Shown: positions 1 to 13,009, counted from the stretch's first letter. The stretch is DNA of 64,000 nt from Planococcus citri (GCF_950023065.1 NC_088679.1:79298001-79362000), one strand, 5' to 3'. Notes: generated from the letters alone by a model not told the origin. Made by a program: numbers and translations.

Positions 1-1262
1 ATTGAGCAAATTAGTAGAACCCAGCTTCATTTTTAGTTCGAGTTGGGGGGGGGGATGTAGGTATCTTCCAGGAACAATAGAATTGCATACCTAGTTCGTC
101 GTGTGAGAAATCTAACAGACCACGAAAGAAAAAACATTCTTGCATAGTGAATATGGATTTAAATTTCAAATTACTCCATTTTGAGAAATTTCGATCAATT
201 TTTTCAACAAGGAGATGGTGATACGAATGAATTACCCAACTCGGGAAGGGAAGGAGAAGTTTAAATTCCTTGATCTCGGGGCGAGCAGGGGGGGCTATTA
301 TTAATATGGATTTTTTTGCGAGAAGTAGGAGAGTAGCTTCGAAAAAAAATTTCCCTACAATAATTGAATCCAGTCCCTTCTCAGCTGGCATAAGCCATGA
401 ATATAAAACACCTACACGGTGTTATTGAGTACAAAGACGTATACAAAGGTGTACCTAATCATTTCCATGAAAGTTTTAAAAATATCAGAGGTAAGTAGAA
501 GTACCTATTGTTTTTAATAATTTGCAGAATGCAGAGAAAACATTCTACAGCAGAAGAAACGTGAAATTGGAGGTTGCATTTTGAATACCGAAAAATTAAT
601 GTATAATGATGTGTTTAAATTAGTTTAGGTATATTTTCAATTGCAATTCTCTCTTTTAATGGTTTAAAGATTTAAAAAATATATCGGGTGTTTCGACGAA
701 TAGTTTGACGCCTTACACGAGTTAATGCGGCAACTTAAATAACACCGATGTACTCGTATAAATATTACATTTATACGTTTGCCAACTGTGAGACACGATG
801 TGAGTAAAAAGTTACTCGAGTACATAATGCAACTCGTTCAATATCGTGTAAAATTGCACGTCGAATAAAACTTTTGTCCAATTCCAATCAAATCTCAATA
901 TCAACAAACTTACATAATATTATACTCTTATTACGCTGCTATGTTTTTATTTAAACTTCCGCATTGAAACAATGCAAGGCGCAATAAACCGAACCCGTAC
1001 ACCCGGTAAGAAGATCAGGTTAATTAGCTAATTTTATCGCATATCATTATTATAAGTGCACCGATACACAGTAATAATGGGATTTAATTTTATATTGATT
1101 TCAATTTTACGCGATTATATTGCGAATATTTCTTTTATAGAGCTTATCGACAACGAGTAAAAATAACCAAAGTATAAATTGATATGCGTTCGTTTTTCGT
1201 TTGATAATTATTATTAATTAAAGAAAATTTTTTCTCAATTTGTCGTTGATTACGGAAAATAC
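1..1262. other. Gene-free stretch at left edge
   Basis: This should be intron downstream of alternative exon B. No TM2-TM3 exon of the receptor was seen. AT-rich; GGGTGTTTCGACGAATAGTT near 687 resembles a mariner-type end but has no partner. The open frame at 11-391 is not recognised. Confidence 0.4.
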
Positions 1263-1457
1263 CTAGAGTAAGCTTCTCTCCACATTCGTTTGGTAATGTG
1301 AATTCTAATAATGTCATGGAGGCGAGAAGAACGCAAGGAGCTATCAAGTTGATGAGGTAGAATACAGTCCGCCGACGAATGTGAAGCACGAATGATACGT
1401 GAGCGTATTCGTTTGGGCAGCACGCGTATCTCGTTACGTTCTTGTACGCAGGCACCT
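1263..1457 (-). CDS. nAChRalpha6: nAChR alpha6-like subunit, alternative exon 'B' (loop C, TM1, start of TM2)
   Basis: This 195-nt exon lies between an AG acceptor (TTTTCAG before 1457) and a GT donor (CTAG/GTATTT after 1263). It reads VPAYKNVTRYACCPNEY, then IRRRTVFY, the TM1 stretch LINLIAPCVLLASM and ends at GEKLTL. The adjacent cysteines (YACC) are the alpha-subunit signature of loop C in the acetylcholine site. GEK marks the cytoplasmic mouth of the pore before TM2. Length, splice phases (2 nt in, 1 nt out) and content match the exon at 2189-2383, so the two can only be used in place of each other. Exon B is the more divergent: ECGEK replaces DSGEK and LEFTLP replaces LGFTLP. Insect alpha6 genes are known to have alternative versions of this exon. 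No stop codon is seen, so it looks functional. Confidence 0.85.
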
Positions 1458-2188
1458 CTGAAAACAAGACGCATTACAACAGCGAATCCTGCCAAAAAAG
1501 CAAGCTTGCCAAATTCGCCTTTTTTTTTTTTTGGTTTTTAATTTTCGTTATTCGCTCGAGTCATAATATATTGTATTGTAATGCTGCGAAAACCATGAAT
1601 CTACGAGAGCCGACGACGACGACGAACAGACACAACAGCAATGATAACAATAACGCACCAATCACGATATAGGTACCAAATTTGGACCATGTGTGTGTGT
1701 GTGTAATCGCGATGAGTAGGTATAAGGACAGACCTTGGCACTCTATTAGCACAGGTACAAATTCAATATATGTATGTAGGTATCATCTTATATACAGTAG
1801 GGTAGGTGGTACCTAACATGTCGTATTATAAATGCCCATTTGTTAAACGATTCGAATGAATCAAGAATATGGGACGGGACATATACACGTTGATATGTGC
1901 AAGTAGGCAAGTAGCAGTAGCATTCAGGAGAATTGGTGGTAAAATAGAATTAGGTAATAAATAAATATATACAACTAATGTAGTCTAGTCGTAGCCTAAC
2001 TGAAGTTAGCTGGTCAATATTACCCATATACCTAATCGCCTACAAAATATACTTTTGTAGGTTGTTAGTACACAAGAATGTAGATATAATAGCACACATG
2101 TATGTGGTAGGCTATATAGAGATTTAACTTAAGAAAAAAAAAATTGTTAAAAAAACACACACAGCAAGAAGAAGGTCGATTACTTTAC
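1458..2188. other. Intron between the two alternative nAChR exons
   Basis: About 730 bp of mostly simple AT-rich sequence with short GACGAC and GTGTGT runs. No third copy of the 195-nt exon was seen. Confidence 0.5.
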
Positions 2189-2383
2189 CTAAAGATAATT
2201 TTTCGCCGGAATCCGGTGGCAGTGTAAAGCCTAATACAGCCATGGAAGCGATTAATACGCATGGCACTATTAGGTTGAAAAAGTAGTATAATGTTCTCCG
2301 CCTTATATTAATTACATATGTGATATCTACGTATGGCTCGGGACAGCAGTTGTAGTAAATTTCATTTCGTTTGCCAGGTACAC
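2189..2383 (-). CDS. nAChRalpha6: nAChR alpha6-like subunit, alternative exon 'A' (loop C, TM1, start of TM2)
   Basis: This 195-nt exon has acceptor TTTTCCAG before 2383 and donor TTAG/GTAAAG after 2189. It reads VPGKRNEIYYNCCPEPYVDI, IRRRTLYYFFNLIVPCVLIA and FTLPPDSGEKLSL. That is the classic insect alpha6/alpha7 form, with the vicinal cysteine pair YNCC of loop C and TM1. It takes one base from the 76-nt exon at 27852-27927 (codon A+GT) and ends one base into the next codon. It comes first in transcription order, about 730 bp before exon B. TM2 and later exons lie beyond the left edge of the window. The intron before it is about 25.5 kb and full of transposons. Confidence 0.93.
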
Positions 2384-2705
2384 CTGGAAAATAAAGCGAT
2401 AGGAAAAGAAGAAGAAAATTAAGATCTACGCTTCAAGTGCTCTTACCTGGTATACTACTAATAATTATATGTATTTTCTATTTAACTATTATCGTGTATT
2501 AAGTAGGTAGGTATAATTGGTTATTATGCGACGTAGCGTTTAAATCGTAATAAACAAGTTTTTAATCGGGTTTATTTCACTTATATATTCCTACTTATCT
2601 ACTATCAATTCGAGTACACAGGACTTGAGAACTGGATAATTTCTCATAAGAACTGAAACATTACAGGAATCTCACAACATCAGCATTCGCTTTAACCGTT
2701 CTATT

Positions 2706-3190
2706 ATTATGTTTGAACCAGCAAAACTGGTTTAAAACGCAACATTTATTCTCATCAGGATCACTGCAATTGGTTTTCTATTGTCTTCAAACCAGTAAAA
2801 CTTGTTCAAAACATAATAACGTTTCTCATATAAGGACCCGCACCACCGGCTTTCTATTGTCTTCAAACCAGTCATGCTAGTTTAAAATGTAACGTTTCTC
2901 TAATCAGGACCAGCACCACTGGCTTTCTATTGTCTTCAAACCAGTCATACTAGTTTAAAATGTAACGTTTCTCTAATCAGGACCAGCACCACTGACTTTC
3001 TATTGTCTTCAAACCAGTCATACTAGTTTAAAATGTAACGTTTCTCTATCAGGACCAGCACCACTGGCTTTCTATTGTCTTCAAACCAGTCAGACTGGTT
3101 TGAAATGTAACGTTTCTCTTATCAGGACCAGCAGCATTTGTTTTCTACGGTATTCAAACCAGTCAGACTGGTTTGCCTGATTTGAAACCA
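2706..3190 (+). repeat. 73-bp tandem repeat with palindromic core
   Basis: About six and a half copies of a 73-bp unit lie in the big nAChR intron. Each carries AAACCAGTCANNCTNGTTT-like text, and the last two are perfect palindromes (AAACCAGTCAGACTGGTTT). The rest of the unit reads AACGTTTCTCTAATCAGGAC and TTTCTATTGTCTTC. The middle copies are nearly identical; the edge copies have diverged. Confidence 0.88.
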
Positions 3191-3339
3191 ACCATTTCCA
3201 ATTTGTGTGCCAAGATCAAATAGTTCTCTGGTAAAAACCATTCACACCTACAACCTGAGCAGCACAATCACTGATTATCAAAATCAGAAATCGACAAAAA
3301 AATCAAATTTGATCAACTGTAGAGAAAGTCCCGATGTGC

Positions 3340-3470
3340 AAGCGTGTCCGTAAAAATCGGACACAACAGTATACAAATCCAGTAAAACGGACATTTTGTG
3401 TCTGTTTTCAGAACAATACCCATTATGTTGTGAAAAACAGACACAATGTGGCTGCGGAACGTTCACAATG
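3340..3470. repeat. GACACAATGTGTC-type palindrome cluster 1
   Basis: Repeated CGGACACAA, TTTTGTGTCTG and AACAGACACAATGTGG words form imperfect inverted repeats. Open frames here are by-products. A related cluster lies at 4765-4860. Confidence 0.5.
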
Positions 3471-4764
3471 TGACCGCCTGCTGATGGAATGGTTGCCTAT
3501 ACGAGTACCATGCTACATGGTACGAGTATAGTAATGTCAAATGTATAAGTTGCAGATTGTTTTCGTGTTACTATTAGTGAAGTGAAATAGCCGGGGGGGG
3601 GGAAGAAGATTCAAAGAGGGGAGTATAGGCCTACCAGCTAAACTTTGAATATTCAAAATTAGTCGGCAAAATAGTCAATTTGCCAACAAAATCATCAATG
3701 TACCCTAAAAATTTTTAGGTAGGTATGTTTTGTAGGCCTCGAGCTTTAGCCCTCGCGTTGCTTGAGCTAAATTGTTGTTTTCAATTTTTCAAATGGTGCT
3801 TGAAAGTTGAAAAGTATTTTACTTCATACTTTTTAAATTGTCCATGGTGAAACAATGGCTTTTCACATAAAAATAACAAATTTTCAAAAGCTTTTGCCCT
3901 CGCTTTGCTCGGATCAATTTCATTTTCTTCTTCACGCTTAAAATTTCAAGAAACCAAAATTTTAAAAATGTCAAGATCAGGAAAACTGAATTCTTACATT
4001 AAAATTGATGTTGTTCCAGTTACAAATTGAAGAAACTTACGAGTATAATTGAATTTGAAAAACGTGGAGATCAGAAAAATAGATGTTCTAAATTTAAATT
4101 GATGTTCATTTCCGTAATCACAAGAGAAATTACCAAAAATGTTGATTTTTTTTGTGTCTAAAAACCTGGTCCCTTACACACCACTGCTGTTCAGCACACT
4201 ATAATTTTAATTTTTGTCAGATCACCCATAATTTTATTTTTTTTATTTTTCCAAAAAATAGTTCATCCTCATAAACTCATCACACACTGCTCAAACACGC
4301 ATCAATAAATTTGAAAAATTATTCGCTGCACATTCATATTTTGGGGGGAATAAATAAGTCAAAATTGATGAAAAAAAATTATCTCCTTTAATGAGGCTCG
4401 ATTGGCATATATGCACAATTTGGTACCTATTTCTAAACCTTCACTAGTGGTGTACTCCTGTAAATGAAGTTATGAAACATCCCTTACGCGCGGGGTAGAG
4501 GAGACTAGCATCAACCAAACTATTTAAATAAGTAGGTATACATCCAAGAGAAAGTAGAGATGCAGAGCAGAGAAAACCGGTTCTGTCACTATACATTTCT
4601 GTGCAACTACCCTAAACAGTTTATAGTACAGGCCAGGTTTTGGGATGGAATTCACCTTATTGTTATTGTAGTCCCACACAAAAGAATATTTTCTTTTGTT
4701 AGGCTACATAATGAGAACTACTGTGGTGAAATATTTTGCCTACACGTATATGCATTAGGAGAAA

Positions 4765-4860
4765 CACAAAAAACGGACACAATGTGTCTGAAAAAAACCG
4801 GTTTAAACAGACACAAGCAGTCACAAATCCGCAGACACAGCAGACACATTGTGTCGACGT
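4765..4860. repeat. GACACAATGTGTC-type palindrome cluster 2
   Basis: Contains ACGGACACAATGTGTCTG, AAACAGACACAAG, GCAGACACAGCAGACACA and TTGTGTCGACGT. These self-complementary words match the cluster at 3340-3470. The two clusters may be the ends of one degraded foldback element about 1.5 kb long. Confidence 0.5.
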
Positions 4861-4919
4861 TTTTGCACATCGGGGTTTTTTCCTGTATCAAATATTTCTC
4901 AATCCATGCATTGAAATAT

Positions 4920-6570
4920 GTATTGACAATCCCCATTCAACAATGACCATGCTCTAATTTCAATGTAAATGTCGATCCATCCACATCCGTCACTTTTGGA
5001 TACCATACATTGATGTGAATTTTGACCATATTTTGACCCAATTGTCGATGTAATTGTCAACCAATGTTGATCTACTTTCATGTCAACAATTGGTCTGACA
5101 TGAGGTCGAAATTTGCATAGACATGTGGGATCCAAATGCGACCGATGTGGATTGATCGAAATTTGCATCAACATGTTTGTCAATACCCTGCTACAAAAAA
5201 GTTGAAAAATTAATTTCAAAAATGGAAATTCTCTCAAAGGTGGCCATTGCTGGACACTCATGCTGAGAGCAGCATCAACTCAGAGGCCAGAGGAGGTACT
5301 GAGGTAAAGTCTGTACAAAATAAGAAGTTGAACATAAACTCCTTATATTGAAGAGGTGCAATACAAGGGTTGTCCGGAAAGTCAGATGCACAATTTTTTA
5401 TGGTTTTGGAAGCATTTGCCCTAAACCGCGTTTACATTCTTGCAGTAGTATGGTTTGATGGCCTTTTTGAACATGGCGGTCTCTGTCTATGTGTACACAC
5501 CTGCAGAGGTGACTTCTATAATATACTTTTTTTCACGCAAAACAGAGGACAAATTACACAATTAGAGGGATATATGGTTCAAGTGTGGTTTCTAGAAGAC
5601 AAAGATCAGTTTAGAGCCCAAAATTTGATATCAGTAAGATGTGTGTGAATGATATGCCGCCAGATGGATAGGCAGAGTGTTTTGAGATATTCAGGGTGTT
5701 GTTTTGGATAAATTTCTCCTATGTAGAGAAACAAATAATATCTTTGAGGCGGTGAAGAAGCTGAGGAACAATATTCAGTTCGGTAAAAATGAAATAGACA
5801 GTTATGGACCCCCTTCCCATCCAGCCCGGAAGTGGACACCTTTGATTTTCACCTCTTCAGACTTCTAAAAACAACATTTTGCTAGTGAAAAGTCCAATGA
5901 CCACAAAATTTTTCAAGTTTGAGCCAAAAATTTCTTCAAAAGTGAGTGTGTACAGGTTTTTGAAGAGAGAAATTTGAAATTGAAAATATGATAGGAAAAA
6001 AGGTCAAAGTGGGGAAGTGATAATGTCGAGCAATAGCAGAAGTCTATACCTATTTTAAGGCGTATGTATCATTTTTTCATTAATACATTTTGTTGATTGT
6101 TTGGAATGTTGTCCACCTTACTTTACAGACAATCCCTCGTAGGCCTACTTTACCTAAGAATACCGAACTAATACATTTTCATGTCGACAACATGCTGATG
6201 TGAATGTTGAGGTGAAATTTGACATCAACAAATAAGTACATCCACAATATCATTGTAATTTTCAAAGTTTGAGAAATCTTTGAAAATTTGGTCGAGGTTG
6301 GTGTTGCTGTATTTGTGGACCATCAACTTTCACATCCACATATCATCGACAATTCCAAACTATGAAAAAATGAATAATTTTGTAAATGCCATGAATAGTT
6401 TGTTCTTCTCTTCAAACAAGATGATATTTTCAAATGTTTACTGAACTTTTAAACGCTAATACAAAATTTTAATTCTGAGAAATTGGTCGACATAGTTGCG
6501 GATGTAAATTTTGAGGATCAAATTTTACATCAACATGTCGACATCACATGTCAAAATTTCAAAAATGTTT
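4920..6570. other. Gene-free stretch with repeated CATCAACATG/TGTCGAC words
   Basis: The two ends (4930-5190 and 6180-6560) are rich in self-complementary words such as CATGTCGACA, TTGATGT and ACATCAACA, suggesting a degraded foldback element. The middle contains GGGTTGTCCGGAAAGT at about 5367, resembling one end of a mariner-type transposon; no matching right end was found. Open frames here are not recognised as genes. Confidence 0.35.
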
Positions 6571-8785
6571 ACTAACCGGGCTTATGTAAATTTCTACTAA
6601 ACAACTACCTAATTGATCACTTTTCTATCATTATACTTATTGGAAAAAAACATGGTCGATGAAGATGTCGATGTCAACAATTGTTGTATGGGTCTATCAT
6701 CAAAGATATTGTATGTAAGTATCAATAAAATGTCCTGGTATCAATCAAGAAATTTTAGATTCAAGGAGGAACTTTCTCTACAGTTTATAGGTTGACAGAT
6801 TGTGTTGCTTGGGAACTAAACATTTCAAAAACAAGATGGAATTATTTTGTCCCAAGTTTCCATCACACTAATGACTTTTCATAATATATGTACACTTCCA
6901 TGTAGAGTAGATAGTAGATAAGTAGTGAGAAAAAAGGTTATTAAATAGATAGGTAATTAAATATATACTATTCAACACGTATTAGTAAATTATGAGATAT
7001 GATGTTTAAATTGCACATTTGACGTTAAGTAATTTTTTTTATAATAGCTTGTATTATTGTCTGTACAAATTTTAGGTAAGTATAAGAGCATAATTTAACC
7101 AAATAATGTCGGAATGAAATACTTATTTACAATTTATCAAAATATGTTACAAGGTCTATGTTCTTTTGACCTATTAATAACTTTTTAATAATATGTACTT
7201 AGTTGCTAATGTTTTTGTCAAATTTTTAATATCACTATTTAAACTTTTGAAATTTTGATGCATCAGGTTTTATTACAGGTACTAATGTAGTAGAAAGCGA
7301 AAGCAGTGACTTGTTTAGATGAAAATAATATATAAGTAGGTAAATAATGGGTAACTACACAGTGTATAAATGTATGTCTCATATATACATTATGTAATAT
7401 TGTAATAGACATGTAGTCCTAAGTCCACATTAGTGCAACTTTTGCAGGTAATAATAATATGTATTTTTATGGAGAAGTTTTTAGGAAAGCCGCATAAGTA
7501 TGTAGTAGGTCAGGTATAGTGCGAGTGGATTTAGTAATAATAATAATTAAGTACATATTGTGATAATACATATTATGTAGGCCTAGGTAGGTAGTCTAGG
7601 GGTGTCTTAAGTAGTAATTTTACACCGGTGTAATGCCGTTTAGCTTGATATGGTTTTCACACAGTTCAAATATCGAATGTCTCGGTCCAATTAATCGCTT
7701 AATTAAATAATAATTCATTGGCGTATCTTGTTTATAGACAACAACGTTATACCAAATGGTAATACGTCGCGTTTTACCCCCGGTTAAATCAAATTACATA
7801 AATACCAATTTAGCAAAGCTCTCGATTTCAACTCGGTTTACACCGCAGAGTGCAGAGGTACCAAATGCCAGTACTGTCTTTCTCCTATTTCATTCAGTCA
7901 CGCCAGACAGACGGGTATAAATTACGCTTAGTCAGCAAACAGCTGTCTCATTTGTATTATAGCAGACTATTCAGTGTGGTGGTAGTTGTTGTTGTTGTTT
8001 TTTTAAATAAGTAAATCACACTAATTGGATGAAACAATATATTTTAATACAAGCACCAAAAGTGAGCGTCTTCAAATTCAGTAAATAATCAAATCGTTTA
8101 GCTCCTCCCTCCTTCAAAGAGGGAAAAAGTTCCATTTTGTAATAAAAATTTTGAATCCTTATCCAAAAAAACACCACATAATATGTATGCTGATTACACC
8201 GAATTTCTGCTTTTTTTTTTGTAATTTCATGTTGAAATATTGAAAATCGACGATACATCGATACTTTTTTGAAAATATCTCTTATTATAAGATCAGATAT
8301 ATCAACATCACTACTTTGGAGTGGAGTTTGCAAAAATGATTTTCATTTCAGGGTCGACCCTTTGGTACCTTTTTCTTTTTCAATCGATCAAAATAGCACA
8401 AAACTATTCAAATATGTAAAAAACAAACAAAAATAAGAAAATGACACAAGAATGAAACAGAATTAGACGAAAAAAAACTGTCCACAACCTGAAAGAAACA
8501 ACAGCAGAATATCAAGCAAGACTGGGGACCATTCAAATTATGATTTTGATTCCTACCACGTGACTTGATTCGTGATTCGAATCATTATTTAGCAAATTTA
8601 GCTAATGGTTTGCATATGATTTATAGGCGCCTAACAATTAGGAGACATGAATCGCGTTCACAAATCATTTGTTGCTCTTCATTCTCTTTATCAGACAACA
8701 TTTTCAAAAATTTAAACACAATTCAACATCATTCAATGCAATTCTTGATTCTGTGATTTCATTTCATTGCTTTTTGATAACTTAA
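6570..8785. other. nAChR intron, no gene seen
   Basis: AT-rich with taggta-type words. The block 7620-7930 is less repetitive (contains ACACCGGTGTAATGCC and CTCGGTCCAATTAATCGC) and could hold an intronic regulatory element; it has no coding signature. Confidence 0.3.
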
Positions 8786-9745
8786 CCCGGGAAAAAACGT
8801 TTAATAAAATTTTATAGAATTTCATCAAAATTGAATTAGCTTTTTATGAAGGTATATCAAATATGATACAATCGTATGCAGTTTTATATGTACATTCTTA
8901 TACATTTTCATAAACAGAAAAATAATTGCTTGGATAAAATTGCATAAAATTTTATAGAATTTCATCAAAATTGAATTAGCTTTTTATAAAGGTGTATCAA
9001 ATGTATATATGTAATTGTATACAGTTTTGTACATTCATATAGATTTTGATAAAAAGAAGAGTAAATTGCTTTGATAAAATTGTATTAAAAATTTTTTCAG
9101 TAGAATGGATATTTTGCATGAATTTTATAAAGGTTTATAAAATTTGATTCAGCTGTATAAAATTTGATGAAATTGATCAAATATGGTGTTAGTTTTTTAA
9201 TATTTTTAAAATCAAAATTTATGTAGTTTTATCAAATATACAATATTGTATACATTTTTATAATATTATAAGTTTATCAAAAATGATAAATAATTGTATC
9301 AAATGCAGTGGTATAGTTAGTACTCTTATAAAAAGTACTGCATCATTCTCTATATTATTTTGATTTTATTGGTCTCTTCTAATTATTCCACCCCTAAGTG
9401 TCATGTGTATAGTGATGACCTGGGGGGGTACGAGTGTGGGACTTAATTTTTGATAAAAAGTGGATGCTTTGGAAGCCCACAATCTACAAAATGTACATAT
9501 TATTCATCAAATGATGTTGCATTAATTCATGAATAATTTTGATTCAAAGTTAACTTTGTCTTCATAGCAATTACATATGAAATTTTATAAAAAATAAGTA
9601 CCCAATCATTTTTTATACTTAAAAAATTTGTCTTCATCAAACTGTATAAAATTGTATACAGTTGTATACAGTTTGATAGAGACAAATTTTGTATAGAAAC
9701 AATTGGGTATTTTTTATAAAATTTTATAAAACTTTTTCTCCCGGG
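8786..9745. mobile_element. 960-bp CCCGGGA TIR element
   Basis: The left end CCCGGGAAAAAACGTTTAAT and right end (reverse complement CCCGGGAGAAAAAGTTTTAT) form inverted repeats that continue into ATAAAATTTTATA. Inside is a roughly 130-bp near-duplicate (8808-8940 and 8945-9070, with AATTTCATCAAAATTGAATT). It is AT-rich and has no coding potential. Confidence 0.65.
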
Positions 9746-11900
9746 AATGATTAGACTTTGAAGACCCAGGGGGTCAACATCCTTATTTGCAAGAATTTAT
9801 ACGCTATTTACACCGGTTGCATGCGTTCTAATCAAAAACTGAAAATATCTACAAGAGGACTTTACTCTGTAGTGTGTTTAGATGATTATGTAGATATGTT
9901 TAGTAGGTATTTATGTACAATATGAAGGATAACTATAATCTCAAATCGAATTAGTAAAAAAAGGAAAGTAGGTATGATAATATAACAGACCAATCAAGCA
10001 CAGACAGAAGGAGAGTAATCTTGGCGAAAAAGTATCAAGCAATACAGTATACGTAGGTTCAAAAGATGCGTAAATTACGAAAGTAAATTCAATTCGATAG
10101 AGTACTCATGCAGACTGCTGTGTAAGTCAGTCACGAAAAAGACAGCGAATTTATAAAGATTAAAATTGTTAACAGGTACCTAATATGTACAACAATGTAC
10201 CTATCAAGTACTAGAAAAGTGATTGCGGAGAACAACTACGAACAAATAGGTACCTACCTAATAGAGAAATCTATATTATACGGTAGCCAACTCTAATGGC
10301 AGCTGTTTTGTAAATTGAAAATCATACATACGTGTGATTTCCTTTACTACGATTTCCAAATGTGTTGTACGAGTAGGTAAAAGAAAAAGAAAGAAAGTTT
10401 TGAATACCTGAGACCTGCTGTCCAGCAGTGGTCAGTAATTGAGGTGGTGAGTAGAATAGGTGGAAGGTAAAGGTAATGTAACATAATGTAGTAGGTCTAT
10501 AGGTAGGACTAGATGCATGCTATCATTAAGGTACGCAACCAATTAAACATTTCTATGCACTAAACATGTATGTAATTAAAAAAAATTGGGATAGGCAGGT
10601 AATGGGCATATTGATGGGCAGTTCAACTAACGTTTGGTGTGAATTTGTGTAACGAGCCTAGTCTACAAGTACAAATTTCGAATAATTTTCTTCGTTGAAT
10701 GTTCTTTCTCTGTGTGAAATCATCAAAGATATCAAGCATGCTAGACTTGGATATCGTTCAACATATCTAAAGCCAAATAACTAAGTATAATTTTTGAAAA
10801 TGTGAGCAGAAAAAAAAAGGAAGTGATGGAGGTTGAACGTTTTGTGAAAGGTAAAAAAGGTAGGGGTAGGTAAATATGTATAATAATATTTCAGGCATAC
10901 TTTCGCAGGTATGACTACAAAATCACATTCGATACAAAACGTGGGGATGATGGGATTTTTTTACTTTCAACTGCCACCGGCTTGTCAACGTGGCTTTCCT
11001 AAAAACCATTTTCCGTCACTGAATCAATTAAACGGCGAGTTAATCGCGTTTTAAAATTTTTACCTAAAATACAAGGCACGACAGGTAATTATTCAAAATA
11101 TCATAAGATTCATAAGTTATCTTTTAGATAGATGAAACAGGTAATTCTAGGTAAAATCTTCAGATCTGCTCGTAGCCATCTTGGCTCATTTACCTCTTTC
11201 ATTTCGAGCGTTTTCAAAAAATTGCTTCTCATTCATAATTCTAAAATTCTCTTTCAAAATTCAAAATAGAATTTTTTCATTTTTCAGCTAGAAATTTATA
11301 AGGTAAGTACATATGTAATTTCAATAGGCTATTTTAATTTAACATTTATGGAATTAGGCACTCTCGTAATTTTTTCTCAGATCTGAAGATTTTTCTCGAG
11401 GAAATTATTGAAAAAAATTGTACTCGTAAATAGGTAGGTAGATAATAAAAAATAAACTATAACAAATAAAATAAATGGGTATTATAAAGATCTCTTTTGT
11501 GAATTTCTAAATTTTTTCAGGATTGATTTCGAAACCTGATGAAGCAGTTTGGAAGGCTTACTCTTCACCCATGGATATATTTTTATTTTGGTATACAAAG
11601 TAAGCATGGTTTCAAAATTTGCAAAAAAAAAAAAAAAAAAAAAGGCACCAAAGTTTTAAATGAATTACTTTCATGATTTGGAATTTTAGTAAAATGAGAA
11701 AGATAAATGCTGTTGAAAAAAATAGCAACTTATTCTTGACGTGATACAACATTTCTTTAAAACAAGTTTTTTTTTCAAAATCAGTACCTACCAGTCGTTT
11801 TTTTAAAATTCTCCCCCTAAAAATTCCAAAATTTGAGAAAAAAACAAAATAGCCTCTTTTGTATATATGTATAAGCCTTTGTCATCTGCATTGCAAATTG
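9746..11900. other. nAChR intron, no gene seen
   Basis: AT-rich text with a poly-A run near 11623-11644. The part around 10920-11060 is more complex. No coding or transposon structure was recognised. Confidence 0.35.
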
Positions 11901-11929
11901 AATGAGAAAAAAGTTACTCTCTTTGAAAA

Positions 11930-12620
11930 TTCGATTTCGAGACCCCTATTTTCAGATTTCGGATTTCGAGATCCAGATTTTGAGGCTCTTATTTTCAAAC
12001 CTTATTTCAAGAGCACCCCCTTTCAAAACCTTGATTTTCAAACTCGGATTTTTAAAATACAGATTTCAATACCCTTATCTTAGCACACCAATTTCAAAAC
12101 CCTCTGATTTCAAGGTCCAGATTTCAAGACCTCGATTTCAAGAACCTCGATTTCGTGACCCAGATTTCAATATTTGGATTTTGAGACGTTCGATATCAAG
12201 ACTTCCTGATTTTACGACCTCAAGATCTCCTCTTCCCAATTTCAATGCCCCGATTCTGGACCCCCATTTCGACCCCCCACCCTCTTTCCCCTGATCTCAA
12301 GACCTCGATTCAAGATCCAGATTTTGAAGGCTTGATTCTGATACTCCAATTTCGAGATCTCGGATTTTAGGATATCAATTTCAAGCCTCAGATTTCAAGA
12401 CCCTCCTCCTGATTACTTGACTGGATTTCAAGATTCGGATTTTGAGGAGTCAGATTTCAAGATTCCCTGAATTCAAGACTTCGATTTTGAGCCCACGGCT
12501 TCAAGAGCACCTCTACCCACTTTTAAGGCTTCGATTTTGATATGCCGATTTTATACCCTTCTGATCTAAAGGCCCTAATTCAAGGTTCCGATTTCGAGGC
12601 ATTGATTCTGTCAACGAACA
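11930..12620 (+). repeat. Degenerate GATTTCAAGACC minisatellite, block 1
   Basis: Dozens of imperfect copies of a 15-30-bp word (consensus GATTTCAAGACC with C-rich linkers) occur here. The open frame at 11902-12294 is a consequence of this repetition and not a gene. Confidence 0.8.
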
Positions 12621-13009
12621 AACAACAAGACCCACCGAATCGATTGGAAACTGTTTCCAGCCAATTTGAGCCACGCTGTATCCCAATTGCAACGTGCTGA
12701 GTTGACTGGTGATGGAGAAATTCCAGTTTTCTATTTTTAAAAAAAAAACCTAGAATTGGTCCAAATTTTGTGGAAATTTCCGAATTGACAAAATCTGCTG
12801 GAGCCTCCAGAAGTGCCTAAAATGGCTGGAAATTGATTTCAGCTTTCTAGGTTAATTTGGTGGCATTCTGATTTTTTTCGTTTTGGGCCCAAAGATTTTT
12901 AACAATTCGCCAAAAATCGAGAAATGCCCTTGACCCTTTGAAATTTGGCTGATGGTATATTTTTGCATGCCATTTTGCCCTTTCCCTTTGTGAGACTCAA
13001 ATTTTCGGA

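Noticed and set aside
1144..1467. Whole 107-residue minus-strand frame as one protein
   Set aside because: Only the part between splice sites (1263-1457) is receptor sequence; the rest is intron read-through.
5370..5648. 92-residue frame after a mariner-like end
   Set aside because: No recognisable transposase motif and no matching right end, so it is not called as a gene.
11902..12294. 130-residue plus-strand open frame
   Set aside because: It is translated minisatellite (GATTTCAAGACC words). Repetitive residues such as RFRDPDF reflect the repeat.
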